From assembly GCA_017524385.1 (NCBI GenBank), contig JAFWSS010000048.1:1-50429 (forward strand): a DNA stretch of 50,429 bases. The letters are read 5' to 3'. The position numbers and the translations under genes are program-made. Below the pieces are notes generated by a model, which made no database searches, was not told the DNA's origin, and worked only from the letters and a program-made list of their open reading frames with translations. The stretch is from Prevotella sp. (GTDB lineage: Bacteria; Bacteroidota; Bacteroidia; Bacteroidales; Bacteroidaceae). Shown one piece after another: positions 24,487 to 33,044 of this stretch (the stretch's first letter is position 1; each line of letters starts with the position of its first letter).

Positions 24487-25045
24487 GCTCCATCAGATGG
24501 GCAAACTGCATTTTCTCTTGAAGCGTGCGGCTGATGTCCTCGCCTGCCACCATGGCCAGCAGCTGGTAGGCATAAGGCATGGATGCGGCGGGGCCTTCTC
24601 CGGTGACGATGTTGCCGTCCACCGTCACAAGTTCCTGGGTGTATTCCGCCCCGGTGAGGTAGACTTCGAAACCGGGCGAGCAGGTGGCACGGCGACCTTC
24701 GAGCAATCCGAGGTTGCCTAAGACCATCGGTGCGGCACAGATGGCGCCGATGATTTTGCCTTTGTCTGCGTGTGCCAAAAGGGCTTGGCGCACACCCTCG
24801 TGTTCGTTCAGGTTTTTCGAACCAGGCATTCCTCCGGGGAGGAGCAGCACGTCGGCGTCGCTCAGGTCGGTTTCTTCGATGAGGATGTCTGCTTTCACCG
24901 TGATGCCATGCGAGGAGGTCACCCACAGGGCGCCCGTCACGCTGGTGGTCACTACTTCCTGGTTGCCTCGGCGCAGGATGTCAACAGGGGCAAGGGCTTC
25001 GATTTCTTCAAAACCTTCTGCCAGAAACACGTATATCTTTGCCAT
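24482..25045 (-). CDS. DJ-1/PfpI family protein (YajL-like)
   Basis: A 187-aa DJ-1/YajL-type protein, which in relatives acts as glyoxalase, deglycase or redox-dependent protector. The nucleophile elbow is GAICAAPMVLG with Cys103, and the conserved acidic residue that tunes the Cys is Glu14 or Glu15 in AEGFEEIEA. LLLPGGMPGS and TGEGPAASMPYAYQL are family signatures. It is divergent from nadK with a 124-bp shared upstream region and probably co-transcribed with recG. Confidence 0.92.
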   Translation of the reverse strand: MAKIYVFLAEGFEEIEALAPVDILRRGNQEVVTTSVTGALWVTSSHGITVKADILIEETDLSDADVLLLPGGMPGSKNLNEHEGVRQALLAHADKGKIIGAICAAPMVLGNLGLLEGRRATCSPGFEVYLTGAEYTQELVTVDGNIVTGEGPAASMPYAYQLLAMVAGEDISRTLQEKMQFAHLMER

Positions 25046-25146
25046 TTTTTCGGTGATGTTGATGTTGTTATTGTCTTATCATTTGCAAATTTAGTCATTT
25101 TTCCACATTTTCGCGCATGGAGTTCGTATTTCTCGTTAAAATAGTT

Positions 25147-25154
25147 TATTTTTG
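25147..25154 (+). promoter_or_regulatory. -7 promoter box of nadK
   Basis: TATTTTTG matches TAnnTTTG; a degenerate TTCG lies about 20 bp upstream (25123-25126). The implied leader before the ATG at 25170 is about 13 nt. Confidence 0.55.
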
Positions 25155-25169
25155 CACGCAAAAATCACC

Positions 25170-26057
25170 ATGGCACCAAGAAAATTAAGGTTTGCTATCT
25201 TCGGCAACGTCTATCAGGCCAAGAAGTCGGCTTCCATACAGAAAGTGCTCTCTTTCCTCTCTGAGCGGAAGGCGCAGGTCTGTGTGGACAAGGAGTTCCA
25301 TCACTTTCTCACCAAGGATTTGCATATCGACGTGCATGCCGACAACGTCTTCGATGATGACAATTTCGATGTCGATTTCGTCATCTCCATGGGTGGCGAC
25401 GGCACCTTCCTCAAGGCTGCCAGCAGGGTGGGTGCGAAAGGGTTTCCCATCATGGGTGTCAATATGGGAAGATTGGGTTTCTTGGCTGATGTGGGTCCTT
25501 CAGAGATTGAGATGGCTCTTGAAGCTGTCTATCGTGACGATTACAGGGTGGAGGACCACTCCGTCATCGTGGTGACAGTGCAGGGTGGAAGCCCTCTCGC
25601 CGGTTGTCCCTTCGCCCTCAACGACATTGCCGTGCTCAAGCGTGACAACGCATCGATGATCAGCATACGCACGAGCATCAACGGGGAGCATCTCATCACC
25701 TATCAGGCCGACGGTCTCATCGTCTGCACGCCGACGGGCAGCACGGCTTATTCCCTCTCCAACGGTGGCCCCATCATCGCACCGCAGTCGGGTGTGCTCT
25801 GTCTCTCGCCCGTCGCGCCCCACAGCCTCAATGTCAGGCCCATCGTCGTTCCCGACGACGCCGTGGTCACCATGAGTGTGGAGAGCAGGAGCCACCAGTT
25901 CCTAGTTGCCATCGACGGGCGGTCGGAGAAATGTGCCGAGGGAACTTTGCTCACCATCCAGAAGGCACCGTTTGCGGCGAAAATCATCAAGCGTTATGGA
26001 CAGAAATATTTCCACACCTTGAAAGAGAAGATGATGTGGGGTGCTGACACCAGATAA
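25170..26057 (+). CDS. nadK: NAD kinase
   Basis: Phosphorylates NAD to NADP using ATP or polyphosphate; 295 aa, typical. The signature GGDGTF (residues 75-80, preceded by VISMG) holds the catalytic Asp; MGVNMGRLGFLADV follows, and the second conserved block is ALNDIAVLK, then TYQADGLIVCTPTGSTAYSL and SLSNGGPI. A TTG at 25152 is in frame, but it lies in the -7 box; ATG 25170 is chosen. The ABC exporter gene starts 9 bp after its stop, so the two are probably one operon. Confidence 0.96.
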   Translation: MAPRKLRFAIFGNVYQAKKSASIQKVLSFLSERKAQVCVDKEFHHFLTKDLHIDVHADNVFDDDNFDVDFVISMGGDGTFLKAASRVGAKGFPIMGVNMGRLGFLADVGPSEIEMALEAVYRDDYRVEDHSVIVVTVQGGSPLAGCPFALNDIAVLKRDNASMISIRTSINGEHLITYQADGLIVCTPTGSTAYSLSNGGPIIAPQSGVLCLSPVAPHSLNVRPIVVPDDAVVTMSVESRSHQFLVAIDGRSEKCAEGTLLTIQKAPFAAKIIKRYGQKYFHTLKEKMMWGADTR

Positions 26058-26066
26058 CTGTAGCGT

Positions 26067-27746
26067 ATGAACATTTTCCAGAGAATAAAAGACTATTTAA
26101 CTCCCGAAGAGAGTAAATTTACCGTAAAGGAGATTGTCAAATGGTTGTGGGCGGCATGGAAAGGCAACAGGCTCCAGGCTGTGCTCAATATGTCACTTGG
26201 ACTCATGGGGGTGGTTCTCAGTCTTGCTGCTGTATGGGCCATCCATAATGCCATCGACATCGCCTCGGGGGTGAAGCCTGGTTCCATCTATTGGGGGGTG
26301 GGAATCATGGGAATCATCGTGTTGTGCAATTTTGCCATCAGCATTTCCTCTGTCTGGGTGAAGAACATCCTTGGTGTCAAGGCACGCAACCGCATGCAGC
26401 AAAGATTGCTCGACCGCATCCTCAGGTCGGAGTGGCACAGCAAGGAGAAAAGGCACAGCGGCGACATCATCAACCGACTCCTCACCGACGTGGGGCATGT
26501 CATCACCTTCCTTACGGAGACGATGCCCAACTCTGTTTCCACGTTGGCTCTTTTCATTGGTGCTTTCGCTTATTTGTATTCGATGGACAAGATGCTGTCA
26601 CTTGTCATCGTGATTATGATTCCCATCGTCATCGTTCTCAGCCGATACTATATGAGGAAGATGAGGCAGTTGGCAAAGGATGTGAGGACCTGTGACTCCA
26701 AAATACAAAGCGTACTCACCGAAACCGTGCAAAACCGCATGCTCATCAAGATCATGGAGAGTGACGATGCCATGATCGACAAGTTGGAAACAACACAAAG
26801 CGAATATCGTGAGAAAGTGGTGAAACGCACGTTCTTTTCGGTCATCGCCAACTTCGTCCTCAATTTCGGTTTCTCTTTCGGATACCTCGTGGCCTTCCTT
26901 TGGAGTGCCTTGAGGTTGTCGCACGGTACTCTCACCTTCGGTGGCATGACTGCTTTCCTGCAATTGGTCAACCGTGTTCAGGGACCGGCGAAGAATCTGA
27001 CAAAACTGGTGCCGGAGTTCGTGTATGTCTTAACTTCTGCCGAGCGACTGATGGAATTGGAGGAAAATCCGTTGGAGGAGCAAGGCAAACCAGTTTATGT
27101 GAAGGCTCCCTGCGGCGTCAGGCTCAACAACATCTCCTTCTCCTACGAGGAGGGGGGCAAGGTGGTGGACAATCTTTCCTTTGACTTCAAACCGGGCAGC
27201 TGCACCGCCATCCTGGGTGAGACAGGTGCAGGAAAGACCACTATCGTGAGGATGATTCTCGCGCTGATGTTCCCACAAGAAGGTACCGTGGAGATTTACA
27301 ACGACAGGGAGGCAAAACAGCTGACACCTCGGATGAGATGCAACTTCGTCTATGTGCCTCAGGGAAACACCTTGCTTAGCGGCACCATCCGCGAAAACCT
27401 GATGCTGGGCAAACTCGATGCCTCCGACGAGGAGATGGAGGAGGCACTCAGGATGAGTTGTGCAGAGTTCGTGCTCGACTTGCCCGAGGGACTCGAAACC
27501 GTGTGCTCGGAGTCGGGTGGGGGACTGAGCGAGGGTCAGGCGCAGCGCATCGCCATTGCACGTGCGCTTCTCCGCGACCGCTCCATCATGCTCTTCGACG
27601 AGGCCACCAGCGCCCTCGACCCCGAAACGGAGAAAAACCTCTTGCAAAACATCCTGGCCAAGCACGACAAGACCATCATCTTCATCACCCACAGGCCCGC
27701 CGTGATGGAGTATTGCGACCAGACGCTCAAAATCGACAAGATATAG
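26067..27746 (+). CDS. ABC transporter, fused membrane and ATPase domains
   Basis: A 559-aa type IV ABC exporter half-transporter that would act as a dimer in the inner membrane. The first 320 residues hold the transmembrane domain, with about six hydrophobic segments (for example MSLGLMGVVLSLAAVWAIHN, VLCNFAISISSVWV). The ATPase domain follows: Walker A GETGAGKTT, Q-loop FVYVPQGNTLL, signature LSEGQAQR (LSGGQ variant), Walker B SIMLFDEATSALD and H-loop FITHRP. Substrate is not evident; such exporters move lipids, peptides or drugs. It follows nadK by 9 bp and ends at a strong bidirectional hairpin. Confidence 0.93.
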   Translation: MNIFQRIKDYLTPEESKFTVKEIVKWLWAAWKGNRLQAVLNMSLGLMGVVLSLAAVWAIHNAIDIASGVKPGSIYWGVGIMGIIVLCNFAISISSVWVKNILGVKARNRMQQRLLDRILRSEWHSKEKRHSGDIINRLLTDVGHVITFLTETMPNSVSTLALFIGAFAYLYSMDKMLSLVIVIMIPIVIVLSRYYMRKMRQLAKDVRTCDSKIQSVLTETVQNRMLIKIMESDDAMIDKLETTQSEYREKVVKRTFFSVIANFVLNFGFSFGYLVAFLWSALRLSHGTLTFGGMTAFLQLVNRVQGPAKNLTKLVPEFVYVLTSAERLMELEENPLEEQGKPVYVKAPCGVRLNNISFSYEEGGKVVDNLSFDFKPGSCTAILGETGAGKTTIVRMILALMFPQEGTVEIYNDREAKQLTPRMRCNFVYVPQGNTLLSGTIRENLMLGKLDASDEEMEEALRMSCAEFVLDLPEGLETVCSESGGGLSEGQAQRIAIARALLRDRSIMLFDEATSALDPETEKNLLQNILAKHDKTIIFITHRPAVMEYCDQTLKIDKI

Positions 27747-27775
27747 GCTTGGGAAAGTTTCCTTGCAGATAATGG

Positions 27776-27820
27776 ATACGACAGCCCCCTTGACCGTCAA
27801 GGCCAAGGGGGCTGTCGTAT
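27776..27820. terminator. Long perfect hairpin between convergent genes
   Basis: A 17-bp perfect stem pairs 27776-27792 (core GACAGCCCCCTTG) with 27804-27820 (core CAAGGGGGCTGTC) around an 11-nt loop. No T-run follows on either side. Its location between the ABC exporter and the AAA/nuclease gene suggests a bidirectional terminator or RNA-stabilising end. Confidence 0.7.
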
Positions 27821-27855
27821 GGAGTGGCCGTTATCGTTGGAATCCCAGTTCCCGC

Positions 27856-29640
27856 CTATAATTCTTCTGCCATGGCAAGGTCCATTCCGCGCCATACGAG
27901 GATGAGGCGGTGAAGTTGGGTGTGGCCGATGGTGCGTTCCACTGCGACGCTGCGGGCATAGCGAGTGAGTTGGTCGATGGCTGTCTCACGGGCGGTGGCC
28001 ACCTCGGCGTCGGTGGTCTTGGAGGAGAGGTATTTCAATTCAAGCACGTATGAATGCTCGATGTCAGGGTAGATGCCGAGCATGGGCTGCAGGTAGATGT
28101 CGGCGTAGCCGCCTATGGCCACTTGCCCGTCCTGGGGGATACGGGGTTTCACGCCTGCATCCAGTTCGGAGATGGGGAGATAGAAACTGCCCATGCAGGT
28201 TTGGGAAAGGGTGAAGCCATGGACGAAAGCCTCGCCCTTTTGCAGGTCGCGCTGCGAGGCGAAACGCTTGAGTGTGGCCGACAGATACTCGAAGAAGGGT
28301 CGCCAGTCACCGTCTATGGCCATATTTTCCAATAGGAGGTTGCGTTGCCATTCATCCAAGGAGAGTTCGTTGTCGCGATAGGCTTCTGTCAAATATCCGT
28401 ATATCTGCTCGCGAACCACCTGGTTAGGGATACGGAACACAATCTGCCCCCGACGAGTGCCAGCGATGGTGAGCATGCCGAAATAGTAGAGCAGTGAGAC
28501 GAAGTTGTCTGGCTGGGTGATGGTCTCCGAGGGGAACGAGTCCTTGAGTTTGGCGGTGATGCCTCCTGTCTCCACGATGTGCTGGATGACGGAGGCGTCG
28601 TGCTGGAAGCCCCTGTCCTTGCGGATGAGCATCCGCAGCTTATTGTAGTCCGTACGGATGTTGGTGTCGAGCATGTTATCGGGCAGGCATCCCTCGGCAT
28701 CCTTGTATTTGTCGACAAAATAAAGCACCATGTCGCTATTGTACATAGGAGGTTCGTTAAGGCATTTCACTGAGAAGCAGTAGTTGTCGTACCATGGCCT
28801 CATAATGTCGAGTAGTTCGTCGGTAGTGTGGCGGAAGGGGTAGTGCTGACGGTAGTAGTCGAGCATCTCGCGCACCTCCTCTTCGGTGAAGCCCACCATG
28901 GCGTTGAACTTGGGGTGCATGGTGTAGTTGGTGCCGATGTTGAAACCACTGGTCAAGTCGTCCATCGTCACGGGACTCACACCGGTGACAAAAAGGCGCT
29001 TGATGGCCCCATCCGTACCAGATTTGACGGCATCGAAGAAGGCGCGGAAGGCTCCTGTGCCGTGAGTCTCCGCCTTGTAGCCGATTTCTGTGCCGGGATT
29101 GGAGAGGATGGAATTGATGAAATGGTCGTACTCATCGATGAAGAGGTAAATCTGTTGGTTCGCCTTGTCACATGCGTCCACCAAGAAACTAAGTTGGTTG
29201 GCGGCACCTTCACGCATATTGAGCTCCTCCTCCACATTGGGAGGGAAGCAGTCAGCATAGCTTCGCAAGAACGACACATACCGGATGTTGCAATAATCGT
29301 CCATCCGCTCCTTGTATCCCTCCAGTCCACCGGAGAAGGCTGCGAAATTGAGGTAAAGCACCAAATAGGTGTTGTGGGCTTTGGTGGGATGTTGGCCTAT
29401 CCACAAGTCACCGAAGAGACGCTCAAAAAGCGAAGCCTTGCGCACGTCGTAGTATTGGCGCAGCATACTCATCAGCAACGATTTGCCGAAGCGGCGGGGG
29501 CGGATGAAGAAAAAGAAATCATTGGCCGCTTCTATCTCAGGAATGAAACGGGTCTTGTCCACGTAATAACAATTTTGGAGACGTACGTCCTCCCAGTTTT
29601 GCTTTCCATAAGGGATTCGCTTAGGCTTTTGCTGTTCCAT
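27856..29640 (-). CDS. AAA-ATPase-like / PD-(D/E)XK nuclease protein
   Basis: A 594-aa protein with the architecture AAA-ATPase_like (Pfam PF09820) then PDDEXK_9 (PF08011), recognised from motifs. The N-terminus is IPYGKQNWEDVRLQNCYYVD, with Walker A-like RPRRFGKS (47-54) and Walker B YLFIDEYDHF. The nuclease-like C-terminus has YADIYLQPMLG, then SYVLELKYLSS (ExK) and AIDQLTRYARS. The ATG at 29640 is chosen since a perfect promoter lies at 29667-29697; an in-frame ATG at 29724 is upstream of it. Such genes are multicopy in Bacteroidota and their function is unknown; both active sites look intact here. Confidence 0.85.
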   Translation of the reverse strand: MEQQKPKRIPYGKQNWEDVRLQNCYYVDKTRFIPEIEAANDFFFFIRPRRFGKSLLMSMLRQYYDVRKASLFERLFGDLWIGQHPTKAHNTYLVLYLNFAAFSGGLEGYKERMDDYCNIRYVSFLRSYADCFPPNVEEELNMREGAANQLSFLVDACDKANQQIYLFIDEYDHFINSILSNPGTEIGYKAETHGTGAFRAFFDAVKSGTDGAIKRLFVTGVSPVTMDDLTSGFNIGTNYTMHPKFNAMVGFTEEEVREMLDYYRQHYPFRHTTDELLDIMRPWYDNYCFSVKCLNEPPMYNSDMVLYFVDKYKDAEGCLPDNMLDTNIRTDYNKLRMLIRKDRGFQHDASVIQHIVETGGITAKLKDSFPSETITQPDNFVSLLYYFGMLTIAGTRRGQIVFRIPNQVVREQIYGYLTEAYRDNELSLDEWQRNLLLENMAIDGDWRPFFEYLSATLKRFASQRDLQKGEAFVHGFTLSQTCMGSFYLPISELDAGVKPRIPQDGQVAIGGYADIYLQPMLGIYPDIEHSYVLELKYLSSKTTDAEVATARETAIDQLTRYARSVAVERTIGHTQLHRLILVWRGMDLAMAEEL

Positions 29641-29666
29641 CGTTCTTGCTTTGTAGGTTTCATTTG

Positions 29667-29697
29667 CAAAAATAGTGCAAGGTGAGCGAAAAGCAAA
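29667..29697 (-). promoter_or_regulatory. Consensus promoter of the AAA/nuclease gene
   Basis: Minus strand TTTG (29697-29694), exactly 19 bp, TATTTTTG (29674-29667): a perfect -33/-7 match. The leader is about 25 nt. Confidence 0.8.
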
Positions 29698-29800
29698 ATA
29701 AAAGATGAGTTTTTTATTTTGCATTTACGAACCTCAAGCCTGTCTTCACGTCAGCAGACCTCCCGTTTCTCCCTAAGCCTCCTTCCTCATCGTCCTTTTT

Positions 29801-29820
29801 TGCTGCAACATATTGCAGCA
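29801..29820. terminator. Hairpin after the polysaccharide operon
   Basis: TGCTGCAA-CATA-TTGCAGCA is a perfect 8-bp stem 26 bp past the last gene of the minus-strand operon. There is no T-run on the minus strand, so efficiency as a terminator is uncertain. Confidence 0.4.
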
Positions 29821-29845
29821 CAATTCTTAGGGCCTTTCATCATTT

Positions 29846-30895
29846 TTACACTTTCTCCACAATCTCCATGACGGCCTTTGCCGTCTTTTCCCACGAGTAG
29901 CGTTGGCAACGGGAAAAACCTTTCTCGCGCAGTTGGGGCTTGAGGGCTTCGCAGTGTTCGAGGTAATGGCAAATGGCCTCGTGGATGCTCTTCACATCAT
30001 AAGGGTCGAAATACAGTGCGGCGTCGGCGCACACTTCGTGCACGACAGGGATGTCGGCGGCCAGGACGGGGCAGCCGCAGGCCATAGCCTCAAGTGGAGG
30101 TAGGCCGAAGCCCTCGTAGATGGAGGGGAAGATGAAGCATTCGGCTTGGTGGTAGAGGCGCAGCAATTCTTCGTCGCTCACCCTGCCCAGTATTTTCACG
30201 TTGCCTTTCTCCAGGTCTTTCCCGCCTTTTCCTCCAAACACCCTGTTGGCATTCCCTACGATGTAGAGTTTGCAACCCTCTATGCCCTCGAAGGCTTCCA
30301 CCAGGCGCAGGAAGTTCTTGCGAGGGTCAAGCGACGACACCGTCAGAGCGAAGCGCTCCTGGGGAGCATCTTGCAAGTCGAATGATTGGAAAAAACGTGT
30401 GTCCACTGCCGGATAAAGCACGCTGACCTTGGAAGGCTTGACAAAGGGATAGAAGCGCAGGATTTCGCTTTTGGAAAACTCACTGACGGTGATGATGTGC
30501 CGGGAGGTGCGCACCGCCAAGGGGGTCATCATCTTGTACCACCAATAATAGGCGCGTGAGAACCATGAGGGGTTTTCCAAGAAGGAGAGGTCGTGTACGG
30601 TCATCACCTTGTTGCGTAGCAGGATGGAACCCAAGCCGGTGAAACTCAGCACCACATAGTCTTTCTTGCCGATGAAGAAGAAGGGGAGGACAAACTGCTC
30701 CCAGAGATGGGAGTTGCCGAAGCCGTAGTGCACCACGTCCATCCCGCTCACATCATAGCAGTCGGCTATCGGTGCCTTGGGGCAGACGATGGTGAAATGC
30801 TGCTGGAGTTCGGCCAAGGCCTTGCAGATGTTGTATGCATAGCGCTCCACCCCGGTCATGGGTTGTGTGAGGAATCGTCCGTTGATGTAGATCAT
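29846..30895 (-). CDS. Glycosyltransferase family 4
   Basis: A 349-aa GT-B glycosyltransferase. The acceptor-side N-terminus is MIYINGRFLTQPMTGVERYA, close to mannosyl/rhamnosyltransferases of O-antigen loci. The mid segment VMTVHDLSFLENPSWFS and ITVSEFSKSEILRF are typical. The donor domain shows LTVSSLDPRKNFLRLVEAF and PSIYEGFGLPPLEAMACGCP, the EGFGLPxLE motif of GT4. It is the last gene of a four-gene minus-strand operon, overlapping the previous gene by 4 bp. The sugar and acceptor cannot be read from sequence. Confidence 0.9.
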   Translation of the reverse strand: MIYINGRFLTQPMTGVERYAYNICKALAELQQHFTIVCPKAPIADCYDVSGMDVVHYGFGNSHLWEQFVLPFFFIGKKDYVVLSFTGLGSILLRNKVMTVHDLSFLENPSWFSRAYYWWYKMMTPLAVRTSRHIITVSEFSKSEILRFYPFVKPSKVSVLYPAVDTRFFQSFDLQDAPQERFALTVSSLDPRKNFLRLVEAFEGIEGCKLYIVGNANRVFGGKGGKDLEKGNVKILGRVSDEELLRLYHQAECFIFPSIYEGFGLPPLEAMACGCPVLAADIPVVHEVCADAALYFDPYDVKSIHEAICHYLEHCEALKPQLREKGFSRCQRYSWEKTAKAVMEIVEKV

Positions 30896-32190
30896 AGGGG
30901 ATGGCCTTGTTGTTTTGATTTCGGGAAAGAATTCTTAGGAATCAGGAAAGTATGGCTTTCCGGTTGTGAGAAATGGTGGAGGCTCTTGATGAACAATGGA
31001 TATCGGTGATAGCCCATTATTTTGTAGAGGGTATGGAACAGTCGGTTGAGCATGCTTAGTTTCTTGCCATAATCGGAATAATTCTTGGGTGTCAACTTGT
31101 CTATGCTTTCCTTGACCAACATGTTTTTTTTCTGAAGGATATGGAAGAGCGACTGTTTGCCTGTGGAGAACGGGTTGCCTGTTTCGTAGCCTTCTTTCTT
31201 GAGCCCGTTGTATAACCGACGGTGGAAGTTTTCTATTTTGCAACCATTGTCATACTGGTTGTAAGAGTATTCCAGTGACATATAGGCAAGGAAGGTCTCT
31301 TTCCCTTTTCTCAAAGCATCTTGATAGATTTGGGTGGCCAACCCCATGTCGGCATGTTTCTCCGGGTTTGACAGGCGCTGATGGGAAATGACATCCTTGA
31401 GGAGCATTTTATAATCATAACCCGAAAAATGGACGAAGACCAATGGCGAGGGAGTCGTGTCGCCGTCATTGTGTCGTGGTCTGACCCAAAGCGTGTGGTC
31501 GTCATGCTGGTATATCTCACGCTCAAAGATGTTCCAAGGAGCGAGGTTGGTGCCGAGGTCTCTCATCACGCATAGCTTGTCACCTAGGAACGCCGGTGCC
31601 CAGTCCATCCATTTCTGGTCGGTGAAAGTTCCGACAGTCCTGTCGCAGAAAGCCTGGCCCGTCAGTCTGATACGCCACCATTGCATCAGTTTTTTTGTGC
31701 TGTCGGCGTTTCTGCTGCCACAAAAGCCGAGATTGAAGATGCCTGTCACGCATATCGCCCACTCGTCTTCTCCCTGGTATATGGGATGGGGGTCTGCCAC
31801 ATGGGGGGTCAGCACCATGTCGTGAGTGTCCAATGCAGAGAATATCTTCGTCAGTGGTGAGAAGACATAGATGTCGGGGTCGAAGTAGATGACCTTCTCA
31901 TATTGCTTGTCATAGAAATATTGGAAGACAGCCGGCTTGATGGCGGTGCAGAATTCCGTCAGCGTGTATTTGAAAGACATATCCTGCCATTCTTCCTCGG
32001 AATAGCCTGTGATAGGTTTGGCGCAAACGACGTTGTCGGGTGTCTTTTGTTCTTTCGAAGGGAATTCATCGGCGACAATGATATGGAAGTCCACCGTGTC
32101 TTTATGAAACCTGATGATGGAAGATTCCAGGATTTGGGCCAATCCGATATAATTCTTGGCAACTATGGTGAAGATACAAATCTTTTTCAT
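30892..32190 (-). CDS. Glycosyltransferase, GT-A type with DxD
   Basis: A 432-aa protein. The N-terminus KKICIFTIVAKNYIGLAQIL and KVIYFDPDIYVFSPL, with FDPD as a DxD metal/nucleotide-sugar site, suggest a GT8-like or stealth-type GT-A enzyme. TGIFNLGFCGSRN and PLVFVHFSGYD fit glycosyltransferases that act on surface glycans in this phylum. The C-terminal 130 residues are basic and helical, without a motif I recognise. It overlaps both operon neighbours by 4 bp. Confidence 0.75.
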   Translation of the reverse strand: MKKICIFTIVAKNYIGLAQILESSIIRFHKDTVDFHIIVADEFPSKEQKTPDNVVCAKPITGYSEEEWQDMSFKYTLTEFCTAIKPAVFQYFYDKQYEKVIYFDPDIYVFSPLTKIFSALDTHDMVLTPHVADPHPIYQGEDEWAICVTGIFNLGFCGSRNADSTKKLMQWWRIRLTGQAFCDRTVGTFTDQKWMDWAPAFLGDKLCVMRDLGTNLAPWNIFEREIYQHDDHTLWVRPRHNDGDTTPSPLVFVHFSGYDYKMLLKDVISHQRLSNPEKHADMGLATQIYQDALRKGKETFLAYMSLEYSYNQYDNGCKIENFHRRLYNGLKKEGYETGNPFSTGKQSLFHILQKKNMLVKESIDKLTPKNYSDYGKKLSMLNRLFHTLYKIMGYHRYPLFIKSLHHFSQPESHTFLIPKNSFPKSKQQGHPL

Positions 32191-33044
32191 TTTCTGCTGA
32201 TTAGGAGAAGAGACTGGATTTTGATGATGAGATAGGTGAAGAGGGACAGTCCTGTGATGCTTTTGACAGCTTGATAGCGCTCTTTGTTTTCCCTGAAGAC
32301 GTCACCAAGGCTTTTCAGCCTGTTGCCGACAGTGTCACTCTTTTCGCCGGCACCGACTACATTGTCGTCATGTTGCCGGTAGGAGATGAGTGGTTGGGGG
32401 ATTCCTGCGATGTGTCCACCATGGGCCAATGCATTCAGGATGATATGGTAATCGTGTATGATGTATTTGCTTTCTTGATAAGGGCTGGCGGTGTCTCTTG
32501 CGATTCTGTTGAACAGCATGGTGCATCCGGGCACCATGTTGGTCAAATGGAAGAACCGCTCTTTGAACACCATCCGCTCGATGCCTCGTGCATGGAAGAA
32601 AGAGGCATCCTTCACTTCCAACCGGCTGTTCACCACTTTCAAGTCGCAGAATGCTACTAATGGGACGTTGGCGGAATAGGTTTTCTCCATCTCCCGCATT
32701 TTTTGCAGCGTCAACTCAACCTTTTCCGGCATCCACACGTCGTCCTGGTCGGAAAACATGTAGTAGTCGGCCTCCACCCTTTCAAGAAGGCTCATGAAAT
32801 TGGAAAGTGCACCTCCTTGGGGAGGATAATCCAGCACGGTGATTTCGTCAGGATGTTTCCTCGCATGGTCGTTGAGGATGTTGACCGTGTTGTCTTTCGA
32901 CCCGTCGTCATGGATGTAAAGGTGCCAGTCGTGATTGGCTTGGCCCAGGATGGAGGCTATCTGTTCGGCAAGAAATCTCTCACCGTTGTAGGTGGCCATC
33001 AGGATGGCGATACGGGGATGTTGCGTGGTCGTTATCGGTTCCAT
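32187..33044 (-). CDS. Glycosyltransferase family 2 (rhamnosyltransferase-like)
   Basis: A 285-aa GT-A enzyme. It begins RIAILMATYNGERFLAEQI, then LYIHDDGSKDNTVNIL, YYMFSDQDDVWMPEKVEL with the DQDD motif typical of rhamnosyl- and related GT2 enzymes, and PGCTMLFNR. The longer open frame to 33830 is only the shadow of the flippase gene; the ATG at 33044 starts the real domain. It overlaps the flippase stop by 13 bp and the next gene by 4 bp, so the operon is tightly coupled. Confidence 0.9.
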   Translation of the reverse strand: MEPITTTQHPRIAILMATYNGERFLAEQIASILGQANHDWHLYIHDDGSKDNTVNILNDHARKHPDEITVLDYPPQGGALSNFMSLLERVEADYYMFSDQDDVWMPEKVELTLQKMREMEKTYSANVPLVAFCDLKVVNSRLEVKDASFFHARGIERMVFKERFFHLTNMVPGCTMLFNRIARDTASPYQESKYIIHDYHIILNALAHGGHIAGIPQPLISYRQHDDNVVGAGEKSDTVGNRLKSLGDVFRENKERYQAVKSITGLSLFTYLIIKIQSLLLISRK